64,000 nt of DNA. Origin: Paraburkholderia sabiae. GTDB taxonomy: Bacteria > Pseudomonadota > Gammaproteobacteria > Burkholderiales > Burkholderiaceae. Within the stretch, counting starts at the first letter, position 1. Each line of letters starts with the position of its first letter. The DNA is taken from assembly GCF_030412785.1 (NCBI RefSeq), contig NZ_CP125295.1, positions 1,798,001 to 1,862,000 on the forward strand. The letters are read 5' to 3'. The translations under genes and the position numbers were made by a program. Below are positions 16,500-26,433 of this stretch, one piece after another. The notes under the pieces were generated by a model. That model did not search any database. It saw only the letters and a list, made by a program, of their open reading frames with translations, and was not told the origin of the DNA.

Positions 16500-18188
16500 A
16501 TGAGCGGCAAATACTCGAGCACGCTGGTACACAGGTTTCTGCACTGGGAGCGCGTGCAGCCGGATGCGATCTACCTGACCGAGTCGACGCCCGAAGGGCG
16601 CATCGCCGATTACACCTGGCGGGAAGCCGGCGACGAGGCGCGGCGCATGGCCGCGTGGCTGCGTACCCAGGCGCTGCCGCCGAAGAGCGCGATCGCCATC
16701 ATGGGCAAGAACAGCGCGCACTGGATCATCGCCGATCTTGCGATCTGGCTCGCGGGACACGTGTCGGTGCCGCTCTATCCGGGCGCGAGCGCGGCGACGA
16801 CGCGTTACGTCCTCGAACATTGCGACGTGCGTCTGACTTTCGTCGGCAAGCTGGATGCCGCAGCCGAGGGCTGGAATGCGGTACGCGACGCGATGCAATC
16901 GCATGCACCGCTGGTCGCGCTGCCGATGTCGCCGCCCTTGCCCGAAGCGACGCAGTGGCGGGATATCGTCGAGCAGCACGCACCATTGCAGGATGTGCAC
17001 CTGCCGCAGCCGGACGAACTCGCCACGATCATCTATACGTCGGGCAGTGCGGGTGAGCCGAAAGGCGTGATGCACAGCTTCGGCGCGATCTACGCGTATG
17101 CCGTCGAAAGCGGTGCGTTCTGCGACTTCGGCACGAGCGACCGCGTGCTGTCCTATTTGCCGCTCGCACATACGGCGGAGCGTTCGTTCGTCGAGTCCAA
17201 CTCGCTGTGCCACGGCTTCCGCGTGTTTTTCAACGACAGTCTTGCCACGTTCTCGCAGGACTTGCAGCGCGCCCGTCCGACGGCGTTCATTTCGATGCCG
17301 CGTCTGTGGACGCGCTTCTATCAGGCCGTGATGGGGCAGCTGTCTGTCAGCCAGCAGGCGTTGGTGCACGAGACGTCGCCCGCGGGCGACGCGCTGCGCA
17401 AGCACATTCTCGCGATGCTCGGGCTCGACGCCGCGCGGCTCGCGTTCACGGGTTCGGCGCCTCTGCCGACGGAGATCACGGCCTGGTATCGTGCGCTCGG
17501 GCTGGAGTTGCTCGATGTGTACGGTATGACGGAGAACTTCTCCTACTCCCATTACAGCCGCCCCGGCCAGGTGCGTCCCGGTTACTCCGGGCAAGCGATG
17601 CCGGGCGTCGAATGCCGGATCGACGACACCGGCGAGATTCTCCTCAAGTCGCCGACGATGATGCTCGGCTACTATCGTCAACCCGATCTGACTGCGCAAA
17701 GCAGGACCGAGGACGGCTTTTTCCGTACCGGCGATTGCGGCGAACTGGACGAAGCGGGCCGATTGAAGATCACCGGGCGCGTCAAGGAAATCTTCAAGAC
17801 GAGCAAGGGCAAGTACGTCGCTCCGACGCCGATCGAGAATCTCCTGAGTCATCCGAAGGTGGAATCGGTGTGCGTGACGGGCGCGGGCTACCCGCAGCCG
17901 TTTGCGCTATTGCTGATATCGGCTGCCGCACGCGAAGAGCTGTTCGATACGCGCAGCCGCGAAGCGCTGCAGATGGAGATGGCGGCGCTGCTCGAAACCG
18001 CCAACGCAAAGCTGGAGAAGCACGAGAAGCTGGCGTTCGTGGTGGTCGTCAAGGAATCGTGGACCGCCGAGAACGGTTGTCTCACGCCGACGATGAAAAT
18101 GCGCCGCCGGGTAATCGAGGAGCGTTACATGCCGCTCGCGACGAAGTGGGCCGAACGCGGCGAACCGGTGATTTTCGAAGACGCGTAA
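16500..18188 (+). CDS. AMP-forming long-chain acyl-CoA ligase
   Basis: This 562-residue ANL-superfamily enzyme activates a carboxylic acid to its CoA thioester through an acyl-AMP. The ATP-binding motif IIYTSGSAGEPKGVMHSFG lies around 176-194, the adenylate motif ELLDVYGMTENF around 338-349, and FRTGDCGELDEAGRLKITGRVKEIFKTSKGKYVAP in the C-terminal hinge. The KGKYVAP ending and length fit the long-chain fatty acyl/bubblegum-type ligases. GGAAGTGGAG precedes the start. It stands just outside the 21-39 kb cluster and could supply its CoA ester substrate; that link is inference. Confidence 0.87.
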   Translation: MSGKYSSTLVHRFLHWERVQPDAIYLTESTPEGRIADYTWREAGDEARRMAAWLRTQALPPKSAIAIMGKNSAHWIIADLAIWLAGHVSVPLYPGASAATTRYVLEHCDVRLTFVGKLDAAAEGWNAVRDAMQSHAPLVALPMSPPLPEATQWRDIVEQHAPLQDVHLPQPDELATIIYTSGSAGEPKGVMHSFGAIYAYAVESGAFCDFGTSDRVLSYLPLAHTAERSFVESNSLCHGFRVFFNDSLATFSQDLQRARPTAFISMPRLWTRFYQAVMGQLSVSQQALVHETSPAGDALRKHILAMLGLDAARLAFTGSAPLPTEITAWYRALGLELLDVYGMTENFSYSHYSRPGQVRPGYSGQAMPGVECRIDDTGEILLKSPTMMLGYYRQPDLTAQSRTEDGFFRTGDCGELDEAGRLKITGRVKEIFKTSKGKYVAPTPIENLLSHPKVESVCVTGAGYPQPFALLLISAAAREELFDTRSREALQMEMAALLETANAKLEKHEKLAFVVVVKESWTAENGCLTPTMKMRRRVIEERYMPLATKWAERGEPVIFEDA

Positions 18189-18199
18189 CAGTGAGCGCG

Positions 18200-18225
18200 G
18201 CGAATGGGGCGCGCGCCCCATTCGC
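18200..18225. terminator. Bidirectional hairpin between convergent genes
   Basis: Perfect 11-bp stem GCGAATGGGGC / GCCCCATTCGC with a GCGC loop, between the ends of the ligase (plus) and the FGE gene (minus). No U-run. Confidence 0.6.
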
Positions 18226-18249
18226 ATGTCCATCAACGTAGACGGGATC

Positions 18250-19371
18250 TCACTGCTTCTTTTCCCAATCGCTCTGATCCATCGCGAGGCGAAAGCCGAG
18301 GTGCGACATGCTGTTCATCGGATCGGTGCCGCGTCGCGCGCTGACCCGATAGCTGATGCAATACGTTTCGCTGCACAGAAACGATCCGCCGCGCGTGACG
18401 CGCGCAGGTGCATGAGCGGTGGGTCCGTTGTCGGGATCGAAGCTATCTGACGGTCCATGCGGATCGTCGGCTGTCTGGGATCTTGCTGCTTCGATACCAA
18501 ACGCGTCCGCGCGATACCAGTCCGCGACCCACTGCCACACATTGCCGGCCATGTCGTACAGACCATAGCCGTTCGGCGCGTACTGACCGACAGGCGACGT
18601 ACCGACCTGGACTTTCTCGTTAGCGACAGCATTCGTCACCGGAAAAGGGCGCGCGGCATCGTCCCATGTGTTGGCCATTTTCTTGCCGTTGGGCGCGAAT
18701 TCCTTGCCCCACGCATAGTCGGCCTGTTTGAGTCCGCCTCTCGCCGCGTATTCCCATTCGGCTTCGGTCGGAAGCCGCTTGCCGGCCCATCGCGCGTACG
18801 CCAGTGCGTCTTCGTACGAGACCTGAACGACAGGATGATTGTCGTTGCCCGCGATGTCGCTGCCCGGTCCCGCAGGATGCCGCCAGTTCGCGCCCGGCAC
18901 GAACTTCCACCAGCGCGAGTAATCGTTCAGTGGCACAGGCGCATCGGTTCCCGAGAAGACCAGCGCGCCGGGCACTAGCACGTCGTCGGGCGGACGTGGC
19001 GAGCCGGGCGGCAACTGCACCTGCAGATCTTCCCAGCGAGGCTTTCGTTCGGCTGTGGTCACGTAGCCCGTCGCGGCGACGAATCGCGCGAAGTCGGCGT
19101 TGGTGACATCGTGACGATCGATCCAGTAGCCATGCAAGCGGACCTGATGCGCGGGCCTTTCGTTCGGCAGCGCGCGGCTGTATTCGCTACCCATCGTGAA
19201 CGCGCCGCCGGCGATCCAGACCATGTCGGCGGGTCCTGTGCGGCCGTCGCCGAGCGTCAGTGGAGCAGGCGTCGCGCGATGGTGCTGATAGGCGGCGATC
19301 GCCGAGCCGGTCAGCGCAACAACGAGTACGGCGGCGCCGACGCAGCATTTGCGTCGATTCTCTGGCTTCAT
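18250..19371 (-). CDS. Formylglycine-generating enzyme (SUMF1 type), exported
   Basis: A 373-residue FGE-sulfatase domain protein. It converts the active-site Cys of type I sulfatases to formylglycine using oxygen and copper. The two copper-binding catalytic cysteines are at 333 and 338 in RGGSFLCSETYCISYRVSAR, matching the family pattern GGSxxCxxxYCxxYR. Other family marks are GGAFTMGSE near the start, LPTEAEWEYAARGG and GNVWQWVADW. Residues 9-28 (CCVGAAVLVVALTGSAIAAY) form a signal peptide or membrane anchor, so the enzyme should act in the periplasm. An in-frame ATG at 19407 was rejected because it lies inside an intercistronic hairpin. It follows the sulfatase gene, its obvious substrate. 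Confidence 0.92.
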   Translation of the reverse strand: MKPENRRKCCVGAAVLVVALTGSAIAAYQHHRATPAPLTLGDGRTGPADMVWIAGGAFTMGSEYSRALPNERPAHQVRLHGYWIDRHDVTNADFARFVAATGYVTTAERKPRWEDLQVQLPPGSPRPPDDVLVPGALVFSGTDAPVPLNDYSRWWKFVPGANWRHPAGPGSDIAGNDNHPVVQVSYEDALAYARWAGKRLPTEAEWEYAARGGLKQADYAWGKEFAPNGKKMANTWDDAARPFPVTNAVANEKVQVGTSPVGQYAPNGYGLYDMAGNVWQWVADWYRADAFGIEAARSQTADDPHGPSDSFDPDNGPTAHAPARVTRGGSFLCSETYCISYRVSARRGTDPMNSMSHLGFRLAMDQSDWEKKQ

Positions 19372-19393
19372 GTTTTGACGTGACAAAGCGATT

Positions 19394-19421
19394 GCGCCGC
19401 CGTTCATGCGAACGGCGGCGC
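19394..19421 (-). other. Intercistronic hairpin between sulfatase and FGE genes
   Basis: Perfect 12-bp stem GCGCCGCCGTTC / GAACGGCGGCGC with a 4-base loop, directly after the sulfatase stop. No U-run follows, so it may stabilise or attenuate the two-gene mRNA, making sulfatase more abundant than its maturase. Confidence 0.6.
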
Positions 19422-19428
19422 GGTCTGG

Positions 19429-21087
19429 TTATTTCAACGAGATCTGATGGCGCGGCGGATATTTCTTCAACACTTCGCGATAGCGCTGCAACTCGACGAC
19501 GAGCGGCACGCTGATCGGAATGTGGCGGATCGCAATCGACTCCTGCTCTTTGGGATCGGCGTACAGATTGAACACCAGACCGGTCCATGTCGGCGCGAGC
19601 GTGCCGGCAAAGCCGCCGTTATATCCACGATGCGTGACCGAATCGGCGATCTGCACCTTCTGCATGAACTTGAACTCGTCGACCCGGACGGCAGACAGTT
19701 CGTCGTTCCAGAAGTAGAAGACGCTGCGCCGGTTCGACGCGCCCTTGCCGGCGAGCAGGAACGAAGTCTGATCGATGCCGTCGATGTACGCGTCGGGCGC
19801 AACCAGCTTGCCCGCCGCCGCGCCGGGTTGTCCGGCGAGCGACAGCGACGTGTTGAAGATGTCCGCGAAGTCGAACAGGCCGTCCGAACGGCGCGGCTCG
19901 ATCATGCCTTTCCAGTACACGAAGAACGGCGAGCGCACGCCGCCTTCCCACGTCGATCCTTTGCCGCCGCGGAACATCGTCCGCGCGGCGGGCTGGACTT
20001 CTTCTTCGGGGCCGTTATCGGAGGCAAAGAAGACGATGGTGTTGTCCAGTTCGCCGTTGGCCTCGAGCGTATCGATCAGCTTGCGGAACATGTCGTTGAC
20101 TTCGACGATGCAGTCGCCATAGCTGGTGCGAGCCGCCGAACGGCCCAGGTAGTAGCTGTTCGGATAGTTGTCGAAGTGGCAAGCGCGCGGCGCATAGTAC
20201 AGAAAGAAGGGCTTGGAGGCCTGCTTCTGCCGGTTAAGGAAATCGACCGTGTAGCCGAGCCATTTCTGATCGAGATCCTTGATGGTGTCGGTATTGATCT
20301 CGTACAGACTTTCGATCTTGCCGCCTTTCACCGCATGCACGTCGCTCTTGTTGAACGGCAGATTGAGGATGTAGCGATAGCGGTCCGGACTCAGCGCGAC
20401 TTCCGGGTTGTACTGCGGATCGCGCCATTCGGTGTACATGTCCGACACCGACAGGAAGCCGCGGAAGTCGTCGAAGCCGACGTTCTGCGGCTGCGAGCCT
20501 TCGTTCTCGCCGATGTGCCATTTGCCCACGGCCTGGGTCGTATAACCGAGCCGCGACAGCAACTGCGGCAACGTGGTCAGACCCGCGAGGCCGCCGGGCT
20601 GGCCGTACATCGGCGGCACCTGAATGCCGTGATGGGCCATGTTCTGGCCGGTCATGATCGTTGCGCGTGTGGGCGAGCAACTTGGCTGCGAATACGCCGA
20701 CGTGAGAACCAGGCTCTGATTCGCGATCCGGTCGACATCGGGTGTCGCGTTGCCGACGGCTTCGCCGCCGCCATTGAAGCCGAAGTCGCTGTAGCCGACG
20801 TCATCGAGCAGGAACACGACGATGTTCGGCCGCTTCCCCGTCTTGTCCTGCAGCGCGGCGAGCTTGCGGCGCGCTTCGCTGGTCTGGTCCGCGTTGTCGA
20901 TGACGGGTTCCATGTTGTCCGCCAGCTTGACGGGACGTTTGGCCAGGTACTGGTTCGGCTGGTTGTAGCCGGGCAGGCCCTCGACCCTGGTCGGCTCCGT
21001 GATGGTCGCGGTCGCGGCGATCGTCTGGGGCGCGAAGATTGCCAGCGCGGAGGCCGCGATCAGCAGAGTGGTGATGAGGCGGTGCAT
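19429..21087 (-). CDS. Periplasmic type I (aryl)sulfatase
   Basis: A 552-residue formylglycine sulfatase that hydrolyses sulfate esters. The residue to be converted to formylglycine is Cys137 in [15 protein letters not shown] (motif CxPxR). Metal ligands include Asp95-Asp96 ([12 protein letters not shown]) and the later [15 protein letters not shown] carries a conserved Lys/His. The start [25 protein letters not shown] has AGGAG upstream and gives a Sec signal peptide, so the enzyme is exported. The FGE gene follows on the same strand. The start region is divergent from the SDR at 21331, with a shared 17-bp inverted repeat between them. The sulfate ester it cleaves is unknown. Confidence 0.93.
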   Translation of the reverse strand: MHRLITTLLIAASALAIFAPQTIAATATITEPTRVEGLPGYNQPNQYLAKRPVKLADNMEPVIDNADQTSEARRKLAALQDKTGKRPNIVVFLLDDVGYSDFGFNGGGEAVGNATPDVDRIANQSLVLTSAYSQPSCSPTRATIMTGQNMAHHGIQVPPMYGQPGGLAGLTTLPQLLSRLGYTTQAVGKWHIGENEGSQPQNVGFDDFRGFLSVSDMYTEWRDPQYNPEVALSPDRYRYILNLPFNKSDVHAVKGGKIESLYEINTDTIKDLDQKWLGYTVDFLNRQKQASKPFFLYYAPRACHFDNYPNSYYLGRSAARTSYGDCIVEVNDMFRKLIDTLEANGELDNTIVFFASDNGPEEEVQPAARTMFRGGKGSTWEGGVRSPFFVYWKGMIEPRRSDGLFDFADIFNTSLSLAGQPGAAAGKLVAPDAYIDGIDQTSFLLAGKGASNRRSVFYFWNDELSAVRVDEFKFMQKVQIADSVTHRGYNGGFAGTLAPTWTGLVFNLYADPKEQESIAIRHIPISVPLVVELQRYREVLKKYPPRHQISLK

Positions 21088-21197
21088 GGGTCTCCTTGTT
21101 CCTTGATGTGGGGTTGCTGCCTGCGTTTTTTCTCGCCCGGACGCATGGCTTGACCCGCGGGTGCTCCCGAGAATAGCAAGCACGCCAGCGCGCACGC

Positions 21198-21214
21198 CCC
21201 CTCGTAAAGAGGGG
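21198..21214. promoter_or_regulatory. 17-bp inverted repeat CCCCTC-N5-GAGGGG, site 1
   Basis: CCCCTC-GTAAA-GAGGGG between the divergent sulfatase (start 110 bp to the left) and SDR (start 117 bp to the right). A weak -10-like TTAACT lies 23 bp to the right. One of four near-identical sites, all in regions ahead of genes of this cluster. Confidence 0.7.
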
Positions 21215-21330
21215 ACGGCGAGTGCCGCGGAAGGTGATTAACTTGCCCGCCTGATCAAGGAAAAGGGCGCGCCCGCGATCCATGCACAACGCGCGTTCGT
21301 TGGCGCGGTCCATATCGGAGGAGACAAAGC

Positions 21331-22116
21331 ATGTACACAGCAAAAAGGCTATTCGACCTGCGCGGCAAGACGGCGCTCGTGACGGGAGGCTCTCGCGGAC
21401 TCGGTTTGCAGATTGCCGAAGCGCTCGGCGATCAGGGCGCCAAACTTCTGCTCGCTGCCCGCAAGCGCGACGAACTGGAGGCAGCGACCGCCCGTCTTCG
21501 GGCGCGCGGCATCGAAGCAGACTGGATCGTCGCCGACGCCGCTCGCGACGAAGACATCGCCCGTCTAGCCGACGACGCGCTGTCCCGGCTCGGCTACGTA
21601 GACATCCTGATCAACAACGCGGGCGCGACATGGGGCGCGCCCGCCGAAGACTACCCGTTGCACGCGTGGGACAAGGTGATGAATCTCAACGTGCGCGGGC
21701 TCTTTCTGCTGACGCAGTCGATCGGCAAGCGTTCGATGATTCCGCGCCGGCAGGGCCGTATCGTCAACGTGGCGTCGATCGCCGGGCTGGCCGGCAATGC
21801 GCCGGGCACGATGGAGACGATTGCCTACAACACGTCCAAGGGCGCCGTGGTCAATTTCACGCGCACGCTCGCCGCGGAATGGGGCGAGCATGGAATCACG
21901 GTCAATGCGCTCGCACCCGGCTTCTTTCCGACGAAGATGACGGAGGGCTCGCTGGCGCGCCTGCGTGTCGAGTACATGTGCTCGCGCGTGCCGCTGCGGC
22001 GTCTGGGCGACGAAGAAGACCTCAAGGGCGCCGCGCTGCTGTTCGCAAGCGATGCGGGCAAGCACATCACGGGACAGGTTCTCGCGGTGGACGGCGGTCT
22101 GAGCGCCGTCGTGTGA
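21331..22116 (+). CDS. Short-chain dehydrogenase/reductase
   Basis: A 261-residue NAD(P)-dependent SDR. Cofactor motif TGGSRGLG is at 19-26, NNAG near 91-94, and the catalytic Ser-Tyr-Lys is carried by VASIAG and YNTSK. The layout and the C-terminal VDGGLSAVV resemble gluconate 5-dehydrogenase/3-oxoacyl reductase-type SDRs. GGAGGAG lies upstream of the ATG. It is the first gene to the right of operator site 1, and the DUF1254 gene follows 22 bp later, so the two probably form a transcription unit. Substrate is probably an alcohol or hydroxyacyl intermediate of the cluster's pathway. Confidence 0.85.
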   Translation: MYTAKRLFDLRGKTALVTGGSRGLGLQIAEALGDQGAKLLLAARKRDELEAATARLRARGIEADWIVADAARDEDIARLADDALSRLGYVDILINNAGATWGAPAEDYPLHAWDKVMNLNVRGLFLLTQSIGKRSMIPRRQGRIVNVASIAGLAGNAPGTMETIAYNTSKGAVVNFTRTLAAEWGEHGITVNALAPGFFPTKMTEGSLARLRVEYMCSRVPLRRLGDEEDLKGAALLFASDAGKHITGQVLAVDGGLSAVV

Positions 22117-22138
22117 ACGGAAGGATCGGGGAGGACAG

Positions 22139-23626
22139 ATGCGCCATGTTTCGAGGATGTTTTCACCGGTCTGGCCACTCGGCGTTGCGGCCTTGCTCGG
22201 TCTGCTTCCGCTCGCCGCAGATGCAGCGGCGAGTGGAACTGCGCCGCCGCCATCCGTGGCCTCGCCTTCAGGTCCCGATGCGAACGTCCGCATCACCGAA
22301 CCTTACGCCCGGCTCGTCGCGCGCGACGCGTGGTTCTGGGCATGGCCGATGGTCAATCTCTACAACCGGCGGCTCGCGTTTCAGAAGGCGCCCGAGCCGG
22401 GGCTTTTCGGCGGGGTCGTGCCGCTCGCGCCTCTGAACCGCCTGTCGATGCTGAGCGACTATATCGAGCCCGCGCAGCGCTGGGTCGCTTGCCCGAACCA
22501 GGACGTCGTCTACGGCGCGAGCATTCTTGCGCTCGATGTCAGCCCCATCGTGATTCAGGTGCCCGATTTCGGCAAGCGGTTCTGGGTCTATCAGCTGGCG
22601 GATCTCCGGACGGACGATTTCGCGCGGCTCGGCTCGATGTATGGCAGCAAGCCCGGCTTCTACATGGTCGTCGGCCGCGACTGGAAGGGCAGCGTTCCGA
22701 AGGGCATCGTTCAGGTGTTTCGCGCGGATACATCGACGGCGATGATCGTGCCGCGCATCTTTCAGGCGGACACGGCCGCCGACAAGGCAGCAATCCAGCA
22801 GCTGATTTCGGGCGTGGACGTCTATCCGCTCGCCGACTACGACGGCACGATGAAGCATCATGACTGGCGTACCGTGCGCAAGTTTCCGCAGCCGTCGCAG
22901 GCCAGTGCAGGCGAAACGCGTTGGGTGCGCCCCCAGGCATTCTTCGACGAGTTGCCGACGGTTTTGGCCGACGCACCGCCGCTGCCCGGCGAACAGGCAC
23001 GCTATGCGCAAGTGTTGGCCGTGATCGACGCAGCGCACAACGACCCCGCACTGAAGCAGGCGATGATCGACGAGGCAGAGAAGGCGGATCAAGAACTGAT
23101 TGCGCCGTTGCTTCAGTTTCGAAACTGGGGCGTGCCCTTGCCGCATCATTGGACGACCATCGGCAACGGCGCGCAGTTCGGCACGGACTACTTCACGCGC
23201 ACAGCCGTCGCGCGATCGAACATCATGGTCAATGCGCCGAACGAGACGAAGTATTACTACGAGGATCTGGACGCATCGGGCGTGCGTCTGACTGGCGACA
23301 ACGCGTACACGATCACATTCGAAAAAGACCATCTGCCGCCGACGCGAGGATTCTGGTCGCTGACGCTCTACGACGAGCATCACTTCTTCGTGCCGAATGC
23401 ACTAAACCGCTATTCGCTCGGTACCCGTAACACGGAGTTGAAATACAACAGCGACGGTTCGCTGACACTCTATTTGCAGGCCGAATCGCCGGGTGCGGAC
23501 AAGGAGAGCAACTGGCTGCCCGCGCCAAAGGGCGGGGCGTTCTCGCTGATGCTGCGCAACTACTGGCCCGACGAACGGGCCGCACGACATGAGTGGAAAC
23601 CGCCGGGGCTAGTCAAGGCGTCGTGA
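22139..23626 (+). CDS. Exported DUF1254/DUF1214 protein
   Basis: A 495-residue protein with a signal peptide (MFSPVWPLGVAALLGLLPLAADAAA) and the two conserved domains DUF1254 (about 60-190) and DUF1214 (about 370-480). Recognisable stretches are WPMVNLYNRR, PNQDVVYGASILALDVSPIVIQVPDFGKRFWVYQL, and near the end GFWSLTLYDEHHFFVPNALNRYSLG. The family is widespread and mostly uncharacterised in bacteria. A GGGGAGG ribosome site precedes the start. It is the second gene after operator site 1 and convergent with the MalT-like regulator. A periplasmic role in handling the substrate is plausible but not shown. Confidence 0.88.
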   Translation: MRHVSRMFSPVWPLGVAALLGLLPLAADAAASGTAPPPSVASPSGPDANVRITEPYARLVARDAWFWAWPMVNLYNRRLAFQKAPEPGLFGGVVPLAPLNRLSMLSDYIEPAQRWVACPNQDVVYGASILALDVSPIVIQVPDFGKRFWVYQLADLRTDDFARLGSMYGSKPGFYMVVGRDWKGSVPKGIVQVFRADTSTAMIVPRIFQADTAADKAAIQQLISGVDVYPLADYDGTMKHHDWRTVRKFPQPSQASAGETRWVRPQAFFDELPTVLADAPPLPGEQARYAQVLAVIDAAHNDPALKQAMIDEAEKADQELIAPLLQFRNWGVPLPHHWTTIGNGAQFGTDYFTRTAVARSNIMVNAPNETKYYYEDLDASGVRLTGDNAYTITFEKDHLPPTRGFWSLTLYDEHHFFVPNALNRYSLGTRNTELKYNSDGSLTLYLQAESPGADKESNWLPAPKGGAFSLMLRNYWPDERAARHEWKPPGLVKAS

Positions 23627-23645
23627 GACGCGTTATCGAACACCG

Positions 23646-26348
23646 CTACTTGATCAGTTCCCGCTTGCGCGCCCACATCATCGCGTCATAGCGGCTCGAC
23701 ACGCCGAGCTTGGCGAAAATATTGCGCAGATTCCACTTCACGGTTTCGAGCGTGATATTGAGCGCGAGCGCAATGCGTTTGTTCGACATGGCTTGCGCGA
23801 CGAGTGTCAGGATTTCCACTTCGCGCTGCGTCAATACGGGTTGCAGTTTCGACGCGCCCTGACCACGACGCGTACCGACCGGAGAGCCGGGCACCGCGTC
23901 TTCGGGAAATTTGTCGAGCAAAGTCGTTGCGTATTGCAAAACCGCGCCCGTCAGCTTCTTCTCGCGCACCATGTTCGCGAGCAACGCCGCAGCGGGCGCG
24001 CCTTCATCGACGATCGTACGCACCATGCCGAGCCGCTGCGCGGCTTCGACGGCGCGCACGAGGCAAGCGTGGGCGGCATCGGCGTTCTTCTGCCCGGCGT
24101 GGATGAGCGCGCACAGCAGATCCGTTAGCGCGACGAGACGGCCGCGTTTGAACGCGTCGGCGTGACTGCGCACGGCTTGCAGCGCGCGCAACGCTTCGTC
24201 GGGACGCTCGTCGCGCAGCACGCGCGCGCGGGCAAGTGCCGCGAGCGCCGGAATCTCCGCTCTCAGGCCGCGTTCCGCAGGATAGGCGAGCGCGAGTTCG
24301 TCAAGCGACGCCGACACTTCCTTTGCGCGCACACGGTCGCCCTTGACGAGCAGCACGCGCACCAGTTCGCCCTGCATGTGGGCGACGGAGCGCGTCTGAT
24401 GCATGCTGTGCAGATGCGCGATCTGCCGTTGCACGAAGGTCAGCGCGGTGTCGGCACCTTCCTGCAGCAGATCGAGCCGTGCGCGGCAGCGCGACGCGCG
24501 GATCGTCACGTCCGGTCCCGAAGACTGCAGCAGCCCGCGCCGGTTGGCGATGGTTTCGCGTGCATCGTCGATGCGGTCGAGTTCGTAGTACGCATCGGCG
24601 AGTACGCACGCGCAGATGTTCGCGCTGATCGAGTACCGGCCGACGGCCTGCACCGAGCGCGCGAGCAGCGCCGAGCCGACGCGCTCAGCTTCGCGCACGT
24701 TGCCTTCGAGCAGCAGCGCCGTCGCGCGCGTCGTTTGCGCGACGAGCGCCATGTCGTTGTCCTCGTCGGCGGGCGGGATCGGATGGGCGGCGAGCAGGCG
24801 CATCGCATCGGCGTAGCGGCCGGCCGCGCTGTAGGCGGCGCTCAGTTCGGCGAGCCGCATGTACTGCAGGAACGGATTTTCGAGGCGCGCGTCGCGGTGC
24901 GGTTCCAGAAGATCGATCATGCGCTGCGTGTCGTCGTCCTGAAACGCGATCGCCGCGTGGATCAACGGAATGCTGTGCGCGATCTCGGGCGGCGCCGACG
25001 ATGCGTTCGCCTCCAGTTTCGCCACCCACGCTCTGGCTTTCGTCGGCCGCGTGGTCAGCGCGACGGTGAGACACGCGATGAACAGCAGCCGGGGATGCGT
25101 GAACAAGGTCTCTTCCGGCAGATGCTCCAGCAGATGGAGCGTGGGGCTCAGGTACTCGAGGCTCCACGTGGCGGGCGCGGCGCGCTCGATGACGGACGCC
25201 GCGAACTCGACGTCCTCGCCCGCGCTCGCGTGCCGGACCGCTTCCGTCAGCAGGCCATGCTCCGAGAACCAGCGGCTTGCGCGCCGATGTAGTTCGCGCA
25301 CGACAGTCGCGTCGTCGCGCTCGAGACGCGTCGTAAGAAACTCGCCGAATAGCGGATGAAATCGGAACCAGCTCAAGCGATCGTCGGAATCGACTCGGAT
25401 GATCAGAAGATTCTCATCTTCCATCCGCTTGAGCAGATCGGCGGCGTTGTCGTTACCCGTGACGAACTCGGCGAGCGGCGCGCAAAAACGGCGGAACACC
25501 GACACGGCCTCCGCGAATCGCATTAGCTCGGGCGGCAGATGCGCGATCACTTCTTCGCTCAGATAGGTCTGGAGATCGCTGGAACGCCATACGAGATCGC
25601 GCAGCATGTTGCGCGTTTCGGGCCGGTTTTTCAGCATGATCACCGTCAGCTGAATGCACGACGGCCAGCCGCTCGTCAGTTCGTGGATCAGCGTCAGCTC
25701 GTCCGCGTTGAGCTTGCCCGCGCCGAGATTGTCGTCGACGAACCGGCGCGTTTCGGCGAGATCGAACGGCAGCATCGCGCTATCCACCTCGACGATCTGA
25801 TCCATCATGCGCAGCCGGCTCAGACTGAGCGGCGGCGCAACGCGCGACGCGATCACCAGATGCAGATTGCCCGGCCCGTGATCGAGCAGCTTCTGCATGA
25901 ACTTGTGCGCGAGCGGCGCTTCGACGTGATGGTAGTCGTCGATCAACAGGTAAAGCTCTTTCGGCAGATCGACGGCGGCCTCGACGACGGCTGCGATCGA
26001 CGCATCCATTGCCGCCGCGCTCGCTTCTTCGAGCGGCAGGTCCATCTCGACGCTCAGGCCGCATCGACGCAAAGCCGCAAGGAGCGCGGTGCAGAAGTCG
26101 ATGTAGCCCTTGTCGTCGGCCGTGAGCGACAGCCACGCCACGTCCGCGCCGGCCTTCAGGCTCGCCTGCCGCCATTGCGCAAGCAACGTCGTTTTGCCGT
26201 AACCGGCGCTGCCCGTGACGAGCGCAAGCCGGCACTGTTGCATGCGGCGTAGTTGCGCGAGCAAATGAGTGCGTTCGACGTATCGCGCGCCGATGCGTGG
26301 TGGCGAGAAGCGGGTCGATACGAGATGTTTGGCGAAGGTCGTAATCAA
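23646..26348 (-). CDS. MalT/AlkS-like ATP-dependent LuxR transcriptional regulator
   Basis: A 900-residue STAND-type activator. The NTPase domain has Walker A GSAGYGKTTLL at 46-56 and a Walker B-like YLLIDDYHHVE around 151-161. A helical TPR-like sensor region fills roughly 330-800. A LuxR helix-turn-helix ends the protein (LTQREVEILTLVAQAMSNKRIALALN, then TVKWNLRNIFAKLGVSSRYDA). Members of this family bind ATP and a small inducer, oligomerise and activate catabolic promoters. The gene is divergent from the crotonase operon, with operator site 2 between them. It is the obvious candidate to bind all four CCCCTN-N5-GAGGGG sites, whose G-rich half-sites resemble MalT boxes. Confidence 0.9.
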   Translation of the reverse strand: MITTFAKHLVSTRFSPPRIGARYVERTHLLAQLRRMQQCRLALVTGSAGYGKTTLLAQWRQASLKAGADVAWLSLTADDKGYIDFCTALLAALRRCGLSVEMDLPLEEASAAAMDASIAAVVEAAVDLPKELYLLIDDYHHVEAPLAHKFMQKLLDHGPGNLHLVIASRVAPPLSLSRLRMMDQIVEVDSAMLPFDLAETRRFVDDNLGAGKLNADELTLIHELTSGWPSCIQLTVIMLKNRPETRNMLRDLVWRSSDLQTYLSEEVIAHLPPELMRFAEAVSVFRRFCAPLAEFVTGNDNAADLLKRMEDENLLIIRVDSDDRLSWFRFHPLFGEFLTTRLERDDATVVRELHRRASRWFSEHGLLTEAVRHASAGEDVEFAASVIERAAPATWSLEYLSPTLHLLEHLPEETLFTHPRLLFIACLTVALTTRPTKARAWVAKLEANASSAPPEIAHSIPLIHAAIAFQDDDTQRMIDLLEPHRDARLENPFLQYMRLAELSAAYSAAGRYADAMRLLAAHPIPPADEDNDMALVAQTTRATALLLEGNVREAERVGSALLARSVQAVGRYSISANICACVLADAYYELDRIDDARETIANRRGLLQSSGPDVTIRASRCRARLDLLQEGADTALTFVQRQIAHLHSMHQTRSVAHMQGELVRVLLVKGDRVRAKEVSASLDELALAYPAERGLRAEIPALAALARARVLRDERPDEALRALQAVRSHADAFKRGRLVALTDLLCALIHAGQKNADAAHACLVRAVEAAQRLGMVRTIVDEGAPAAALLANMVREKKLTGAVLQYATTLLDKFPEDAVPGSPVGTRRGQGASKLQPVLTQREVEILTLVAQAMSNKRIALALNITLETVKWNLRNIFAKLGVSSRYDAMMWARKRELIK

Positions 26349-26433
26349 AACGTCAACAGTCGATGTCGGTCGGTCAGACGGCCGATGATGTAGCCGTCGT
26401 TGTCGACCTTGCTGGCCGGCGGATATCCGCGTC

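Noticed and set aside
19371..19407. Upstream ATG for the FGE gene
   Set aside because: It lies in the loop of a perfect 12-bp hairpin with no ribosome site; the ATG at 19371 still leaves a full signal segment.
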